Assembly: GCA_963825845.1 (NCBI GenBank)
Contig: CAWGVL010000011.1
Span: 59,690-123,689, forward strand
Length of the DNA: 64,000 bases
DNA from: DASQDN01 sp963825845
GTDB lineage: Bacteria; Acidobacteriota; Terriglobia; Bryobacterales; Bryobacteraceae
Direction of reading: 5' to 3'
Below are positions 34,601 through 43,961 of this stretch, in pieces. Numbering within the stretch: the first letter of the stretch is position 1; each line of letters begins with the position of its first letter. The notes under the pieces are model-generated. The model was given only the letters and a program-made list of their open reading frames with translations. It was not told where the DNA came from and ran no database searches. The position numbers were made by a program, and so were the translations under genes.

Positions 34601-34868
34601 GGCGGACCGTGATCGCATATGTGCCGGCGGGCAATGCTGTCGCTACATAGTTCCCGTCCTCACTCGACGACACTGTTCGTTCAATTCCCGTGCCGACGTG
34701 GCGAATGACGATGGAGGCTTCGGGCACTGCGGCTCCCGAAACGTCGCGAATTTGGCCCGCAATCGACGCGGTAGTTCGTTGTGCAAGCAAGGGAAAAGTG
34801 AGCCCCAACAGCGCAAACACAGCCATCAGCCCACTTACGGAGCGATACACATATTTGAACGCGATCAT
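31638..34868 (-). CDS. Oar-like TonB-dependent outer-membrane transporter
   Basis: 1,076 residues, intact. Signal peptide to about residue 29 (ending LTFPLLAQ), regulatory beta-sandwich (ASIAGQIRDVSGAAVPEASI), plug (GGRGGGVVNIVTRSGSNALH near residue 245), barrel, and C-terminal beta-signal ILQIGLRYSF. It follows the DUF1501 gene by 52 bases and precedes the SUMF1/esterase fusion, giving a minus-strand operon in which the transporter sits third. It shares layout with the transporter at 5.4-8.7 kb but little sequence identity is visible in the plug. Substrate is unknown; the neighbouring esterase hints at acetylated glycans. Confidence 0.9.
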   Translation of the reverse strand: MIAFKYVYRSVSGLMAVFALLGLTFPLLAQRTTASIAGQIRDVSGAAVPEASIVIRHVGTGIERTVSSSEDGNYVATALPAGTYAITVRRVGFQIYNVADLTLQVDQQATLNVELQVGSVTDTVNVTADAAAVDVRSATLNTVINQTMINDLPLNGRNVLQLMRLTPGTLSATGTWNQGSTRPEAASELISSSGGRGNSTTFVMDGGLNEDPYTEVANVVPNPDAVQEFSFQTNNYGAKFGGRGGGVVNIVTRSGSNALHGSAFEYLRNANLNARNFFANRNDGLKRNQFGFSLGGPIRQNKTFFFGSYQGTEVRQDPPTQTAVVPTAAQRRGDFSRLPRQLTDPRTGQPYPGNVIPSTQFDPVALKVLELVPVAPADDGLVYFQRRTTTSDNQFLVRGDHYFNTEQHLSLRYFFDRFENPAIIDPKNILTANNSRFWSSHSAVANYTYTVRPNLLTNTTLSYSRVLPTGTSPDFPGHRDLGIQLNALSNPDYSVFSMSITNYFGLSWYALSRIPRNQYNLQHSWSWISGRHQLDFGFDTTREQSLIDQDFQSDGNFVFGGRYSGDNFADFLIGKPSAFNQITPLYVNLVRNLYGLYVQDDFKVNRNLTLNLGLRWNPFVPFTDIPANQISQFDQGAYDAGVKSQRFANLSKGHLVAGDPGVPRSGVNAVWGLFDPRLGVAWDVFGQSRTSVRAGFGRFHDQMSALTYNRQLTSPPNSVRVDITAPFSTIDPYRGYVNPFPHPRPISSSQTFPMPYLFVGFDPEFTYPDIYQWNVSVEQAVLHSMVARVAYQGAIGRNLFHAAELNPAIYGPGADRTNTDRRRPRPEFTQLTFAGTYGRSNYHALVVSLERRMSSNLTFLAGFSWQKTMDLNSGTAFEGNGGTHPYSSIDRDYGVSTFHRAARFTGSFNYQLPSPIRSNALKYVTNGWQMNGIVSLQSGAPLTIATGVDNSFSGIGQDRVDVVGDPKLESGRSKGDQIARWFNTAAFRENAPGTFGTLGRNTERGPGLAVVDLSVFKNFPMPYAESHKLELRLEVFNLFNHANLGNPNTTLTSSVFGRITSAGDPRILQIGLRYSF

Positions 34869-34920
34869 AAGGCTTCACCTCGACGAAGCTGGCGAGGATT
34901 GTATCAGACGAAATCTTTTT

Positions 34921-36354
34921 TTAGCTCAGTATTTGCCGGATTACCTGACCTTTAACGTCAGTAAGCCGGAAATCCCGCCCCATATGGCGGTAAGTAAGGC
35001 GGGTATGGTCAAACCCGAGGCAATGGAGTATTGTTGCCTGCAAATCATTCACGTGAACGGGATCTTCGACTACATTCATGCAGAGATCATCCGTCTTGCC
35101 GATTGTTATGCCGGGCTTGATGCCGCCGCCCGCGGCCCACATTGTGAAGCAACTGGCGTGATGGTCACGCCCTGCCTTCGCTTCGTCATCATTACGGAAA
35201 TCACCGAGTGGCGTGCGACCGAACTCACCGCCCCAGATGACGAGCGTGCTGTCCAGCATTCCACGTTGTTTCAGATCCTGGATCAGAGCGGCGATGGGAC
35301 CCGCAGTAATGTCACAGTTCTTTTTTAGATCCTTCTGCAGGTCCGTATGTTGATCCCAGGAAGAGTGCGTCACCATGACGACGCGCACGCCGCGCTCCAC
35401 CATTCGTCGGGCGAGAAGGCAATTCGTACCAAACGCGCGGGTGGTCTCCTGTTCGAGGCCAAACGATTCGCGGGTATTCGCAGACTCCTTCGAAAGATCC
35501 AGCAACTCGGGCGTGCTCATTTGCATTCGGAACGCCATTTCGTACGAGGAGATTCGCGATGCAATCTCCGCGTCGCCTGTCTTCGAGTAACGTTCGCGGT
35601 TGAGCGCCGCGACTAAGTTGAAGTCTTCGCGTTGTTCCTCTTTCGTAACACCCTTCGGATTTGATAAGTAGAGAACCGGGTCGCCTGTCCGGCGAAACAA
35701 AACGCCTTGATGGCTGGACGGCAAAAAGCCACTCGACCACTGAGCCGACTGGCTCATATTATTCTTGCCGGTGCTGAGGATGATGAAGCCAGGAAGGTTG
35801 CGGGATTCGCTGCCAAGGCCGTATAGCACCCAGGAACCCAACGTGGGACGCCCGGGCAGCATGTGACCTGTGAACAGGATCATGTCCGCCGGTTGGTGAT
35901 TAAAGGCATCGGTGTGCATCGAGCGGATGACACACAGATCGTCTGCGATGGGCTTCCAGGCGTCCAGCCAGTCGCTGAATTCGGCGCCGCTTTGCCCGTG
36001 CTTGAAGAAGGGCCGATTGCACCCCAGTACCTTCGCGTTCGGCTTGATGAAGGCGAACTTCAGATCCTTGGTGAGCGATGGAGGCAGCGCCTGGCCGTGC
36101 CATTTCGCAAGCGCCGGCTTCGGATCGAAGAGGTCGATCTGACTCGGCGCGCCCTCCATATACAGGAAGATGATGTTCTTCGCCTTACCGGGGAAATGCG
36201 GTTTCTTGGGCTCAAAAGGATTGACAACCGGCATATCCGCAGCGCGTCCATCCTCGGCGAGCAAGTTGGCAAGAGCGGCGATTCCGATCCCTCCGGCTGC
36301 GGAGGAGAGGAAGTCACGGCGGCGCAGGGTTCGGGCGAGTTGAAGCGGCTCCAT
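34921..36354 (-). CDS. DUF1501 domain protein (Tat-exported)
   Basis: 477 residues. The N-terminus has a twin-arginine signal, LRRRDFLSSAAGGIGIAALA, at about residues 10-30. Landmarks are YMEGAPSQIDLFDPKPALA, CVIRSMHTDAFNHQPADM, GRPTLGSWVLYGLGSESRNL, LVIWGGEFGRTPLGDFR, GRDHHASCFTMWAAGGGIKP and HTRLTYRHMGRDFRLTDVKG. Third DUF1501 copy in the window. It starts 5 bases after the PSD1 stop, a compact operon arrangement. The three copies differ in the segments between the conserved blocks, so they are old paralogues rather than recent duplicates. Confidence 0.88.
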   Translation of the reverse strand: MEPLQLARTLRRRDFLSSAAGGIGIAALANLLAEDGRAADMPVVNPFEPKKPHFPGKAKNIIFLYMEGAPSQIDLFDPKPALAKWHGQALPPSLTKDLKFAFIKPNAKVLGCNRPFFKHGQSGAEFSDWLDAWKPIADDLCVIRSMHTDAFNHQPADMILFTGHMLPGRPTLGSWVLYGLGSESRNLPGFIILSTGKNNMSQSAQWSSGFLPSSHQGVLFRRTGDPVLYLSNPKGVTKEEQREDFNLVAALNRERYSKTGDAEIASRISSYEMAFRMQMSTPELLDLSKESANTRESFGLEQETTRAFGTNCLLARRMVERGVRVVMVTHSSWDQHTDLQKDLKKNCDITAGPIAALIQDLKQRGMLDSTLVIWGGEFGRTPLGDFRNDDEAKAGRDHHASCFTMWAAGGGIKPGITIGKTDDLCMNVVEDPVHVNDLQATILHCLGFDHTRLTYRHMGRDFRLTDVKGQVIRQILS

Positions 36355-36359
36355 TGGTA

Positions 36360-38777
36360 TTACTCCCTTGTCAGGAACTCGTCGGAATTCAGCAGCGAGC
36401 GACTGGCTCCGAACCAGCCCGCCTCCTCGGGCTTGCGCCGATTCAGATAGCTCAGGATGATGTCACGCTCTTGTGGGCTGGGAGAGCGAGCATAGCAGAG
36501 CTGAAAAGCGAAGTCGATGCGGTTCGACGCGGGCTCCAGAAGGATGCGCGCGGCCAGCGCTTGCGCGGCTTCGACGAACGCCGGGTCATTCATCAGATTC
36601 AGCGGCTGCAGCGGCGTGTTGGAAGTCTCGCGCCGGGCACAACTGACGGTGCGATCCGGCGCGTCGAAGTTCATCAACAAAGGATAGTTCGCGGTCCGCT
36701 GCACGAAGACGTAGATACCGCGACGGTATTTGTTGCGATCCTTCGTCTCTTCCCACTTCATGCTGTACTGCAGATCGGCGACGCCTTCCGGCTGAGGCGG
36801 CTTTACGCTTTGTCCTCCGATCGAGTCATTCAGGAGTCCGCTGACGTGCAGGGCCGAATCGCGTATCAGTTCAGCGGGAAGCCGGTAGCGGGACTGCCTG
36901 GCAAGAAGCGTGTTGGCTGGATCGACTGTTGCCAGATCCGGCCGCGCATCGGAAGCTTGTCGATACGTCGCTGAGGTCACGATAAGCCGAACCATGTGCT
37001 TGACACTCCATCCTCGATCCATAAACTCAGCGGCCAGCCAGTCCAGCAGTTCCGGATGCGTCGGCTGTTCACTCTGTGCGCCAAAGTCTTCACTGGTCCG
37101 AACCAACCCGCGTCCGAATAATTCCTGCCACAAGCGGTTCACGGTTACGCGAGCAGTGAGCGGGTTTTCTCGAGCGACGAGCCATTTGGCGAGCGCCAGG
37201 CGGTCCGTGCCCTCTTTCAGCGGCGGTAGCGATGCAGGAGTACCCGGCGTGACCTCGTCACCTTTCTCGGACCAGTTGCCGCGAATCCGCACATGGGTGG
37301 GCAAGCGTTGATTGTCTTCCGCGAGAGTCATGGCTGTGCTGAGACGCGGATATTTCTCCTCCAGCTTCTTGAGCTTTTCGCTGAGTTCCTTCAGCTTCAA
37401 CCCGTCGTACTTTTCTTTGCCGATGGCTCCCGAGGACGACTTCACGAAAAAATCCACGAGAGCGTCTTGCTCACGTTCGGTGCGATCGGAAGGATTCTTG
37501 AGGAGCGTGCGGCGACCGTGGTCGACTCCCTTTGAGAAGGCATCGTACGAGACATCCCAATTGGGCCGCGTGCCGGGATTGGCCAACGCATCGCGAACAC
37601 CTGCTTCCCAGAACTCGAGAGTTTCCTGAATGTTGTATTCCTTCAGAAGCGCATCGCGTTGTGTGCGGAACTCGCCAGCATACTGCCGGTATATCCCCCA
37701 CTCACCCGGCAGCGGCGCATCGATGTCGAGTTCATCGCCATTCTCGAAGAATGCCATCAAGCGATAAAAATCCTTCTGCGTGACCGGATCATACTTGTGG
37801 TCGTGGCATTGAGCACAGCCGACTGTAAGTCCCAGCCACACGGTGCCGACAGTGCTCGTGCGGTCGAGGAGTTGTTCGAATCGGATGCGGTCCAGCTCCA
37901 CACCGCCTTCACGGCTGGTAATTGTATTTCGGTGAAAGCCGGTGGCTATTCGTTGGGGAACATCAGCTTTGGGGAGCAGGTCGCCCGCCATCTGCTCGAT
38001 GGTGAAGCGATCAAACGGCATATCCGCGTTGTAGGCGTTGATCACCCATTCCCGATAACGCCAGGCGAAGGGCCGCGCGAAATCGTGAACGCCTCCTTCA
38101 CTGTCGGCATAACGTACCAAGTCCAGCCATTGGCGGGACCACTTCTCGCCATAGTGAGGCGAGGCAAGCAGGCTGTCAACAAGGCTCTCATACGCTCCCG
38201 GCCGAGTATCGGCGAGGAACTCCTCCGCCTGCTTGGGAGTGGGCGGGACGCCGATCAGATCGAGATAGACGCGGCGCAGGAGCGTGCGCCGGTCCGCTTC
38301 CGGCGATGGCCGGATAGACTTGCCGGCGAGCTTGGCCAGGATGAAAGCGTCAATAGGATTTCGTTTCCGCGTGACCGGCGCAATTACTGGCGGGCTGGTG
38401 CGACGCAGTGGCGCAAAGGACCAGGGGACCGAAGCCGTCGACGCGTTGGCAGGCCAACTGGCGCCCGCATCGATCCACTCTTTGAGTACTGCGATTTCGG
38501 CGCCTGGTAGCGGTGGTCCGTTCGGCGGCATCCGAAGTTTGGCGTTTCCGCTGACCATCGCGTGAAGCTTGCTACCTGCGCTATCGCCGGGCTTGATCAC
38601 GCGCAACGCTGCATCGCGGCGATCCAGCCGGAGATTGCTCATTTGCTGCGCCGCGCCATGGCAGCCGTAGCAACGTTTCTGGAGAATGGGCCGCACGTCA
38701 CGGGCGTAGTCGACTGCGGCGGGTATAGCGCCGACAGTTAGCGCGGTCGTAATGAGAGAACGAGCCAGGAAGGTCAT
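36360..38777 (-). CDS. PSD1 family protein: PSCyt1, DUF1549, DUF1553
   Basis: 805 residues from ATG 38777 (a GTG at 38792 would add five). Signal peptide to about residue 21, then the PSCyt1 haem-like motif CYGCHG at 36-41, DUF1549 from about 110 to 320 (WLDLVRYADSEGGVHDFARP, CAQCHDHKYDPVTQKDFYRL), and DUF1553 from about 530 to 790 (RVTVNRLWQELFGRGLVRTS, THPELLDWLAAEFMDRGW, TNTLLARQSRYRLPAELIRD-like core). It lacks the LamG jelly roll found in the paralogue at 10.2-13.5 kb. First gene of the 38.8 to 28.0 kb minus-strand run; no promoter was identified upstream. Confidence 0.87.
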   Translation of the reverse strand: MTFLARSLITTALTVGAIPAAVDYARDVRPILQKRCYGCHGAAQQMSNLRLDRRDAALRVIKPGDSAGSKLHAMVSGNAKLRMPPNGPPLPGAEIAVLKEWIDAGASWPANASTASVPWSFAPLRRTSPPVIAPVTRKRNPIDAFILAKLAGKSIRPSPEADRRTLLRRVYLDLIGVPPTPKQAEEFLADTRPGAYESLVDSLLASPHYGEKWSRQWLDLVRYADSEGGVHDFARPFAWRYREWVINAYNADMPFDRFTIEQMAGDLLPKADVPQRIATGFHRNTITSREGGVELDRIRFEQLLDRTSTVGTVWLGLTVGCAQCHDHKYDPVTQKDFYRLMAFFENGDELDIDAPLPGEWGIYRQYAGEFRTQRDALLKEYNIQETLEFWEAGVRDALANPGTRPNWDVSYDAFSKGVDHGRRTLLKNPSDRTEREQDALVDFFVKSSSGAIGKEKYDGLKLKELSEKLKKLEEKYPRLSTAMTLAEDNQRLPTHVRIRGNWSEKGDEVTPGTPASLPPLKEGTDRLALAKWLVARENPLTARVTVNRLWQELFGRGLVRTSEDFGAQSEQPTHPELLDWLAAEFMDRGWSVKHMVRLIVTSATYRQASDARPDLATVDPANTLLARQSRYRLPAELIRDSALHVSGLLNDSIGGQSVKPPQPEGVADLQYSMKWEETKDRNKYRRGIYVFVQRTANYPLLMNFDAPDRTVSCARRETSNTPLQPLNLMNDPAFVEAAQALAARILLEPASNRIDFAFQLCYARSPSPQERDIILSYLNRRKPEEAGWFGASRSLLNSDEFLTRE

Positions 38778-39196
38778 ACGAGTGGCGTGCACCGTACACT
38801 AAGCATACGCATTTTCTCATCGAGTACGAGCCTGGATTCAGGCTCGGTGGGCTTCAGACCGGCTTGATGCGGGGGAAGAAAAGCCCGAGCGGCGCTCTTG
38901 CGCGTATCGCGGCGCCGGCGGCAAAGATCAGCGGCTACAAGTCCTGGAAGTATCAGAGGAGTAAAGTTCGATGGGTATTACCGGTGTACGGGAGCCAGAC
39001 GCTCGAGAGCCTGAGCCGAATCAGCATCAGGATCGCGGGCGAGCGCTTAGCGTCTCTTCGATCGAAGATGGACGGTTTCATTTGGGGAACGTACCACCAG
39101 ATGTTATCAGTCATGGATGGCGTGCGGGAACATTCCCGGCGTAGCACGCATATATAAATTGCGGGTGTGCTCTTATGGGAATGGTGCAATCAGTCT
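38778..39196. other. intergenic region without recognised gene
   Basis: About 420 bases between the start of the PSD1 gene and a broken DUF2064 gene. A short stretch near 39045-39110 (frames reading SVSSIEDGRFHLGNVPP) weakly resembles a carboxypeptidase-regulatory-like repeat and could be the last trace of a lost gene. No open frame, RNA structure or repeat is convincing. Confidence 0.3.
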
Positions 39197-39947
39197 GTGA
39201 CCCTGCCTAGCTCCAGGACAATCCTGTTGTTCACTCGTGCACCGGAAGAGGAAGCACGAGCAAAGCGATTGCCCGCCGTTGAAGGAACCCGGCTGTTCAC
39301 CGGCTTCCTGAAGGGCTGGACGCAGCGAGCACTCAGCGCCGCAGCCGAGTTACTGGTCATCACACCGCAATCGTCTGCGACTGAGCTTTCACGCCTGCTG
39401 CCAAACGCACGGATTGACATCCAATCCCGAGGTACTTTTGCAGAACGCGTCGAGTCGGCATTTGCGGCTGCGTTTCGAGGCGGGGCCGGGACCGTCCTGA
39501 TGGTCGGCGGCGATACGGCTCCACTTGACTGCCGCAGAAATCGAGGAGGCGTTTCAGCATCTCGAGTCGCAGGCTGAAGCGCTGGTACTGACACCTGCCA
39601 GCGACGGAGGCGTCAATGCAATTGGGTTCAACGCCGGCGCCGTGCGTCCGCTCGCGAACATCGCATGGCAAAGCTCGGATGTTTGCCGGCAACTGTGTTA
39701 CGAGGGGCGTCGCTATGGACTCGCGCTGTTACTTACCTCTGCGGGTCATGACCTTGACTGCGCCGCTGATATCGGATCGTTATACCGGCTGAGTCGAAGC
39801 CAGTCCTGCTGGAAAGCATTCCGCTGGCTGCTTCTCGCGGTTCTCCTTGCCTGTCGCGCGGCAGCATCTCAACTCGCACACGCGACTGGACGCGTAACAG
39901 GCATCGCATTCGCGCCTCGTGCGCCGCCGCTGCACTTCTCGTACTGA
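39197..39947 (+). pseudogene. DUF2064 (GT-A-like, TIGR04282-type) protein, frameshifted
   Basis: Two frames together give one DUF2064 protein. The first, from GTG 39197, reads SRTILLFTRAPEEEARAKRL, GTRLFTGFLKGWTQR, and AGTVLMVGGDTAPLDC; the next, from about 39523, resumes exactly at LTAAEIEEAFQHLESQAEAL and continues VLTPASDGGVNAIGFN to TGA at 39945-39947. The DUF2064 glycosyltransferase-A fold normally has GGDxPxL followed by this helix, so the break is a one-base shift near 39520. Whether it is decay or a base error cannot be told; both halves are otherwise well preserved. TIGR04282 proteins act in arsenosugar or related sugar-nucleotide steps, by family knowledge only. Confidence 0.6.
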
Positions 39948-40014
39948 ACCCACATCTACGTTAATCGACCAGCTCAGGCGCCCCGCATGGGTGCGCCGAA
40001 GAAAGGGAGTACGA

Positions 40015-43000
40015 ATGAGCCTGCGGAGCAGGTTGTTAATTGCCTTCGTTCTGATCTCAGGAGCGGCATACTCTCAGGGACCCACGGCCGCAATCGTCGG
40101 GACGGTCACCGATAGTACGGGTGGTGTTATTTCGGGCGCCAGCATACGCGTCCGTCACGTTGAAACACAGGTTGACCAGATCACAACCTCAAACGCAGCG
40201 GGCGCATACCGCATCGTTGGTCTGCAGGCAGGCGTTCACGAGTTGACGGTGTCGGCGCCGCAGTTCACCACGAACAAACAGACAGGAATCATACTTCGTG
40301 TCGGCGAGGAGTTTCGCTCCGATGTCGTGCTGAGTCCCGGCGCGGTCGAGCAGACCCTGGAGATCAACGCCTCCGCTGTGGCAACCGCAACTGAGACAGC
40401 TACGCTATCGACCGTCATTGACACGCGAAACGTACAGGAACTCCCGCTGAACGGACGTCAGCTTCAGAATCTGGCGCTGCTGGCGCCCGGTATCGCTGCC
40501 GGTTGGAATTGGAGCACGGCGTCAAACCGCTACGGCAAGGCGCGAGAGAACACCGAAGGCGCTTTCGTCGTGAACGGAATACGCGGCCGATCGAACGACT
40601 TCCTTCTCGATGGTATGCCGATGAACGTGCGGCAGTATGGGGTGATCAATTTCGAGCCATCGAATGAAGCGGTGCGCGAGTTCGAATTGAAGGCGAGCAC
40701 GCCGCAAGCCGAGTTCGGCGGCGCCATGGGAGCCACCGTCAACATCATCACGCGGATGGGAACGAACGAGTTCCACGGCTCGCTTTACGAGTTCTTCCGC
40801 AACGATGTGCTCGATGCGAACAGTACCTTCAGCACGCGCGCAGGCCTGCCTCGGGGCAAGTTGCGTCAGAACCAATTCGGAGGATCGATCGGCGGGCCTA
40901 TCGTGTCCAACAAGCACTTTTTTTTCGGCAATCTGGAACAACTGCGGATCATAGAGGGAGTTGAGACACGACTGGTCAGTGTTCCAACACAGGATGAACG
41001 CAATGGCTTGATTCGATATCGCGATTCGAGCGGCGCGGAGCAGACACTGAATCTGGGCGATCGAATCAATCCGATCAGCCAGCGCCTGCTGGGCTTCTAT
41101 CCGCAGCCGAATGCCGGCGGTACGGGACCGTTGAACTATAACTCGGCTCTCACGATCGGTCTGGTGGATACACAGTTCCATATTCGAACCGATCATCACC
41201 TCAGCGACCGGGACATGGTGACTGTGCGTGTTTCGCGAAACAACAACAATCAGGAGTACATCATCAATCGCTTCGGTGGGCCTTATATTCCGGGCTTCTC
41301 CCTACCGAATCCTGAGAAGACGATCAACGGAACGATCGGCTATCTGCGAACCTTCAGCGCGCAGCTTGTGAATGAATTTCGGGTGGGAGTGAATCGCTAT
41401 TCGAACGATCTCGCCAACGGAGACCAGACGAGTCCGTCCGATGTCGGGCTGCCGAATGGCAATGAAAGCGCCAATGGGATGCCGTCCGTATCATTCGCTG
41501 GAAGCGTGATCGAACCTTTGGGCGGGCTGGACTGGTTCAATCGCGAACAGAATGAGATGACAAGCATGATTTCGGATTCGGTCAGCTATCTTGCGGGCCG
41601 GCACAGCTTCAAGTTCGGCGGTGAATACACGCGGCTCCAGTTCAACACGCGCGGCGCTTCGAACCAGAGGGGCACGATCTCTTTTGATGGCTCTCGAAAC
41701 GGTCTCATACCGCGATTAGGGGGCAATCAGCGTGCGGGAGCGCTCGCTGACTTTCTTGTCGGCCAGCCTTATGAAGCGTCCATTGTCGTCGGCCTCTTCG
41801 GACGTGGCTACCGCCAGTCTCACTATGCTTTTTTCGGTCAGGACAGCTGGCGCGCAACACCGAAGGTGACCATCAACCTCGGCCTTCGGTATGACTATTC
41901 GGCGCCATGGACTGAGGTGAATGGGAAGCTTTCTAATCTCACTCAGAATGGCTCCCTTCTCGTCGTGGGTGAACCCGGTCTCGAGCGCTTGTATCGTCCG
42001 GACCGAAATAATTTCGCGCCTCGTTTGGGTCTGGCTTATGACATTTCGGGATCGGGACGTACTGTGATTCGAGCGGGATTTTCGATGCTGTATGAGACTT
42101 CGCTGCAGGCGAATTCCGTTCAGCAGGTCGAGAACAATCCGCCCTATTCGGCCAAGGCGTTGACACGGAGTCCCACTCCCTTTGCCGCGAGCGGACCTGC
42201 CACAACGCTTCTGGATTTACGAGCTCTTGCGCAGCCGTCGCGAGCCATTGCGGCGGTGGATTCAAACGACTTCCGAAATCCCTATTCGATGCAGTTCAAC
42301 TTCGGAGTGCAGCAGCGGCTGGGAGAGAGCTGGTTACTGGAATTAGCCTACGTAGGCTCTCGGGGGTTGGACCTGCCCCTCTTCCTCAATGCGAATCAGG
42401 TACCGATCCGTTCACTGACCGCGGATCAGCGCGCCCGCATCGCAGAGGCCGTGACAAGCGGCCAGGATACGACTCCGATCCTCAGTACGCTTCGGCCTTA
42501 TCCGGCATTCGATTCCGTGACGCTGAGCCGCAACGCCGCGTCGTCCACGTATCACAGCGGCCAGATCAAACTGGAGCGGCGATTTGCACGTGGCCTGAGT
42601 GTACTAGCTTCCTATACCTTTTCCAAATCTATCGACAACTCGAGCGACTTCGGTTCCGGAGACTCCTCGGAGCAGGTCCTCGACTCCAAGAATCTTGCGC
42701 TCGAGCGCGCGGCGTCGAGCTTTGATGTGCCTCATCGTTTCAGCTCGGCGATTACGTATGAGCTGCCGTTCAACGCCTCGTCGGGCCTTGTTCAAAAGCT
42801 TGTGCGGGGCTGGCAGATCAATGCGATCCTTACACTGCAGTCGGGGCAGCCGTTCACGCCTTTCGTCAGTAACTTCGATCCATACCGGAATGAGGCTTTC
42901 AACCGGCCTGATGTCATTGGTGATCCGAACGCAAATGTCCCTGCGGGTCTCGCGTTCAATCCCGCAGCATTCCGCATTCCGGCGCTCGGGACTTTTGGAA

Positions 43001-43233
43001 ACGCGGGTCGCAATATCGTGCGCGGCGACGGCTTCCACAGCGTGGACTTGTCCGTGGTCAGGAACTTCGCTTTAACTGAGCGATGGAGGCTACAATTCCG
43101 TGCCGAGGCGGTGAACAGTTTTAACCATGTGAACTATCAAGGTCCAGTGGTGAACATCAACTCGACTCCCGGCGCCTTCGTGGCCGCAGCGCAACCGCGG
43201 ATTATTCAGTTCGGATTGAAGCTGAGCTTTTGA
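40015..43233 (+). CDS. Oar-like TonB-dependent outer-membrane transporter
   Basis: 1,072 residues from ATG 40015, chosen because an AAGGGAG lies about 6 bases upstream and the signal peptide (MSLRSRLLIAFVLISGAAYS) follows directly. Next are the regulatory beta-sandwich (AIVGTVTDSTGGVISGASIR), the plug (GGAMGATVNIITRMGTNEFH near residue 235), the barrel and the C-terminal beta-signal PRIIQFGLKLSF. Stands alone on the plus strand after the DUF2064 remnant and is followed by no PSD1 or DUF1501 partner. Substrate unknown. Confidence 0.9.
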   Translation: MSLRSRLLIAFVLISGAAYSQGPTAAIVGTVTDSTGGVISGASIRVRHVETQVDQITTSNAAGAYRIVGLQAGVHELTVSAPQFTTNKQTGIILRVGEEFRSDVVLSPGAVEQTLEINASAVATATETATLSTVIDTRNVQELPLNGRQLQNLALLAPGIAAGWNWSTASNRYGKARENTEGAFVVNGIRGRSNDFLLDGMPMNVRQYGVINFEPSNEAVREFELKASTPQAEFGGAMGATVNIITRMGTNEFHGSLYEFFRNDVLDANSTFSTRAGLPRGKLRQNQFGGSIGGPIVSNKHFFFGNLEQLRIIEGVETRLVSVPTQDERNGLIRYRDSSGAEQTLNLGDRINPISQRLLGFYPQPNAGGTGPLNYNSALTIGLVDTQFHIRTDHHLSDRDMVTVRVSRNNNNQEYIINRFGGPYIPGFSLPNPEKTINGTIGYLRTFSAQLVNEFRVGVNRYSNDLANGDQTSPSDVGLPNGNESANGMPSVSFAGSVIEPLGGLDWFNREQNEMTSMISDSVSYLAGRHSFKFGGEYTRLQFNTRGASNQRGTISFDGSRNGLIPRLGGNQRAGALADFLVGQPYEASIVVGLFGRGYRQSHYAFFGQDSWRATPKVTINLGLRYDYSAPWTEVNGKLSNLTQNGSLLVVGEPGLERLYRPDRNNFAPRLGLAYDISGSGRTVIRAGFSMLYETSLQANSVQQVENNPPYSAKALTRSPTPFAASGPATTLLDLRALAQPSRAIAAVDSNDFRNPYSMQFNFGVQQRLGESWLLELAYVGSRGLDLPLFLNANQVPIRSLTADQRARIAEAVTSGQDTTPILSTLRPYPAFDSVTLSRNAASSTYHSGQIKLERRFARGLSVLASYTFSKSIDNSSDFGSGDSSEQVLDSKNLALERAASSFDVPHRFSSAITYELPFNASSGLVQKLVRGWQINAILTLQSGQPFTPFVSNFDPYRNEAFNRPDVIGDPNANVPAGLAFNPAAFRIPALGTFGNAGRNIVRGDGFHSVDLSVVRNFALTERWRLQFRAEAVNSFNHVNYQGPVVNINSTPGAFVAAAQPRIIQFGLKLSF

Positions 43234-43961
43234 ATTTCTGTGAGTTCGCAGGGTCGATTCGTCTTGGACCGAGGCCGTGAGTTGCCGGGTGCGGTTGACC
43301 AAGTCACCCCACTTATCCGTGAGCGACTGCCGGTGCGCCGAGGTAAACATCGCAAAGGAGTCCTTTGAGAAAACGCTGGCTCCATTGCCAAGAGTTTGGC
43401 CCATTAGCTGTTTCACTAACACCGCACCCCCGGTGTGATCGACGTGCGCATCCACATTCATTCGAATCAACGGAATGAAACTCGCGTACCCACAGTCATT
43501 CAGAGGGAGACGCCGAGATGTTGAGACGGGCGGCGAACCTGACGCCGCTAGATCGATGCCGCCCGCAAAAAGTGCAGTAGGTTTGATCCGTTTTTCCGAA
43601 GCTTGCAGGACTCCTCTTGTAGGCCGAAGAACTTATAGTCGGCGCCATTCGGCTCCCAAGGGATGATTACCAGCGCCAATGCGTGTGCCGGAAACGCGAC
43701 TGGGTTCGCCGGCTTAGCCGCAGAGAACGACGACGCAAAGAACGGCAACCAGGCAACGATCAGAGACTTATGGAACATCATGGGCGCAGGCCCCTTCTCG
43801 TAAGCGGGGCAGTATAACCGGTTCGAATGCGGTACCTAAGAAAATCTCGCGGGGATCAGATGACTATTGTAAGTACGGTCCCCCACCATTCCCGATACAA
43901 TGAGCAGGCTGCAGCGACAATCGCAGCCAGCCAGGTACCAGCTGAGACAGGAGACAACCGG
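43234..43961. other. intergenic region with degraded coding traces
   Basis: About 730 bases. On the minus strand a signal-like frame (MMFHKSLIVAWLPFFASSFS, start near 43781) and, further on, HVDHTGGAVLVKQLMGQTLG with SLTDKWGDLVNRTRQLTA suggest the two ends of a lost secreted protein read in different frames. No family is recognised. A duplicated or structured element was not seen. Confidence 0.3.

Noticed and set aside
38953..39189. Minus-strand open frame of 78 codons
   Set aside because: No homology, ribosome-binding site or conserved composition; lies in a degraded intergenic region.
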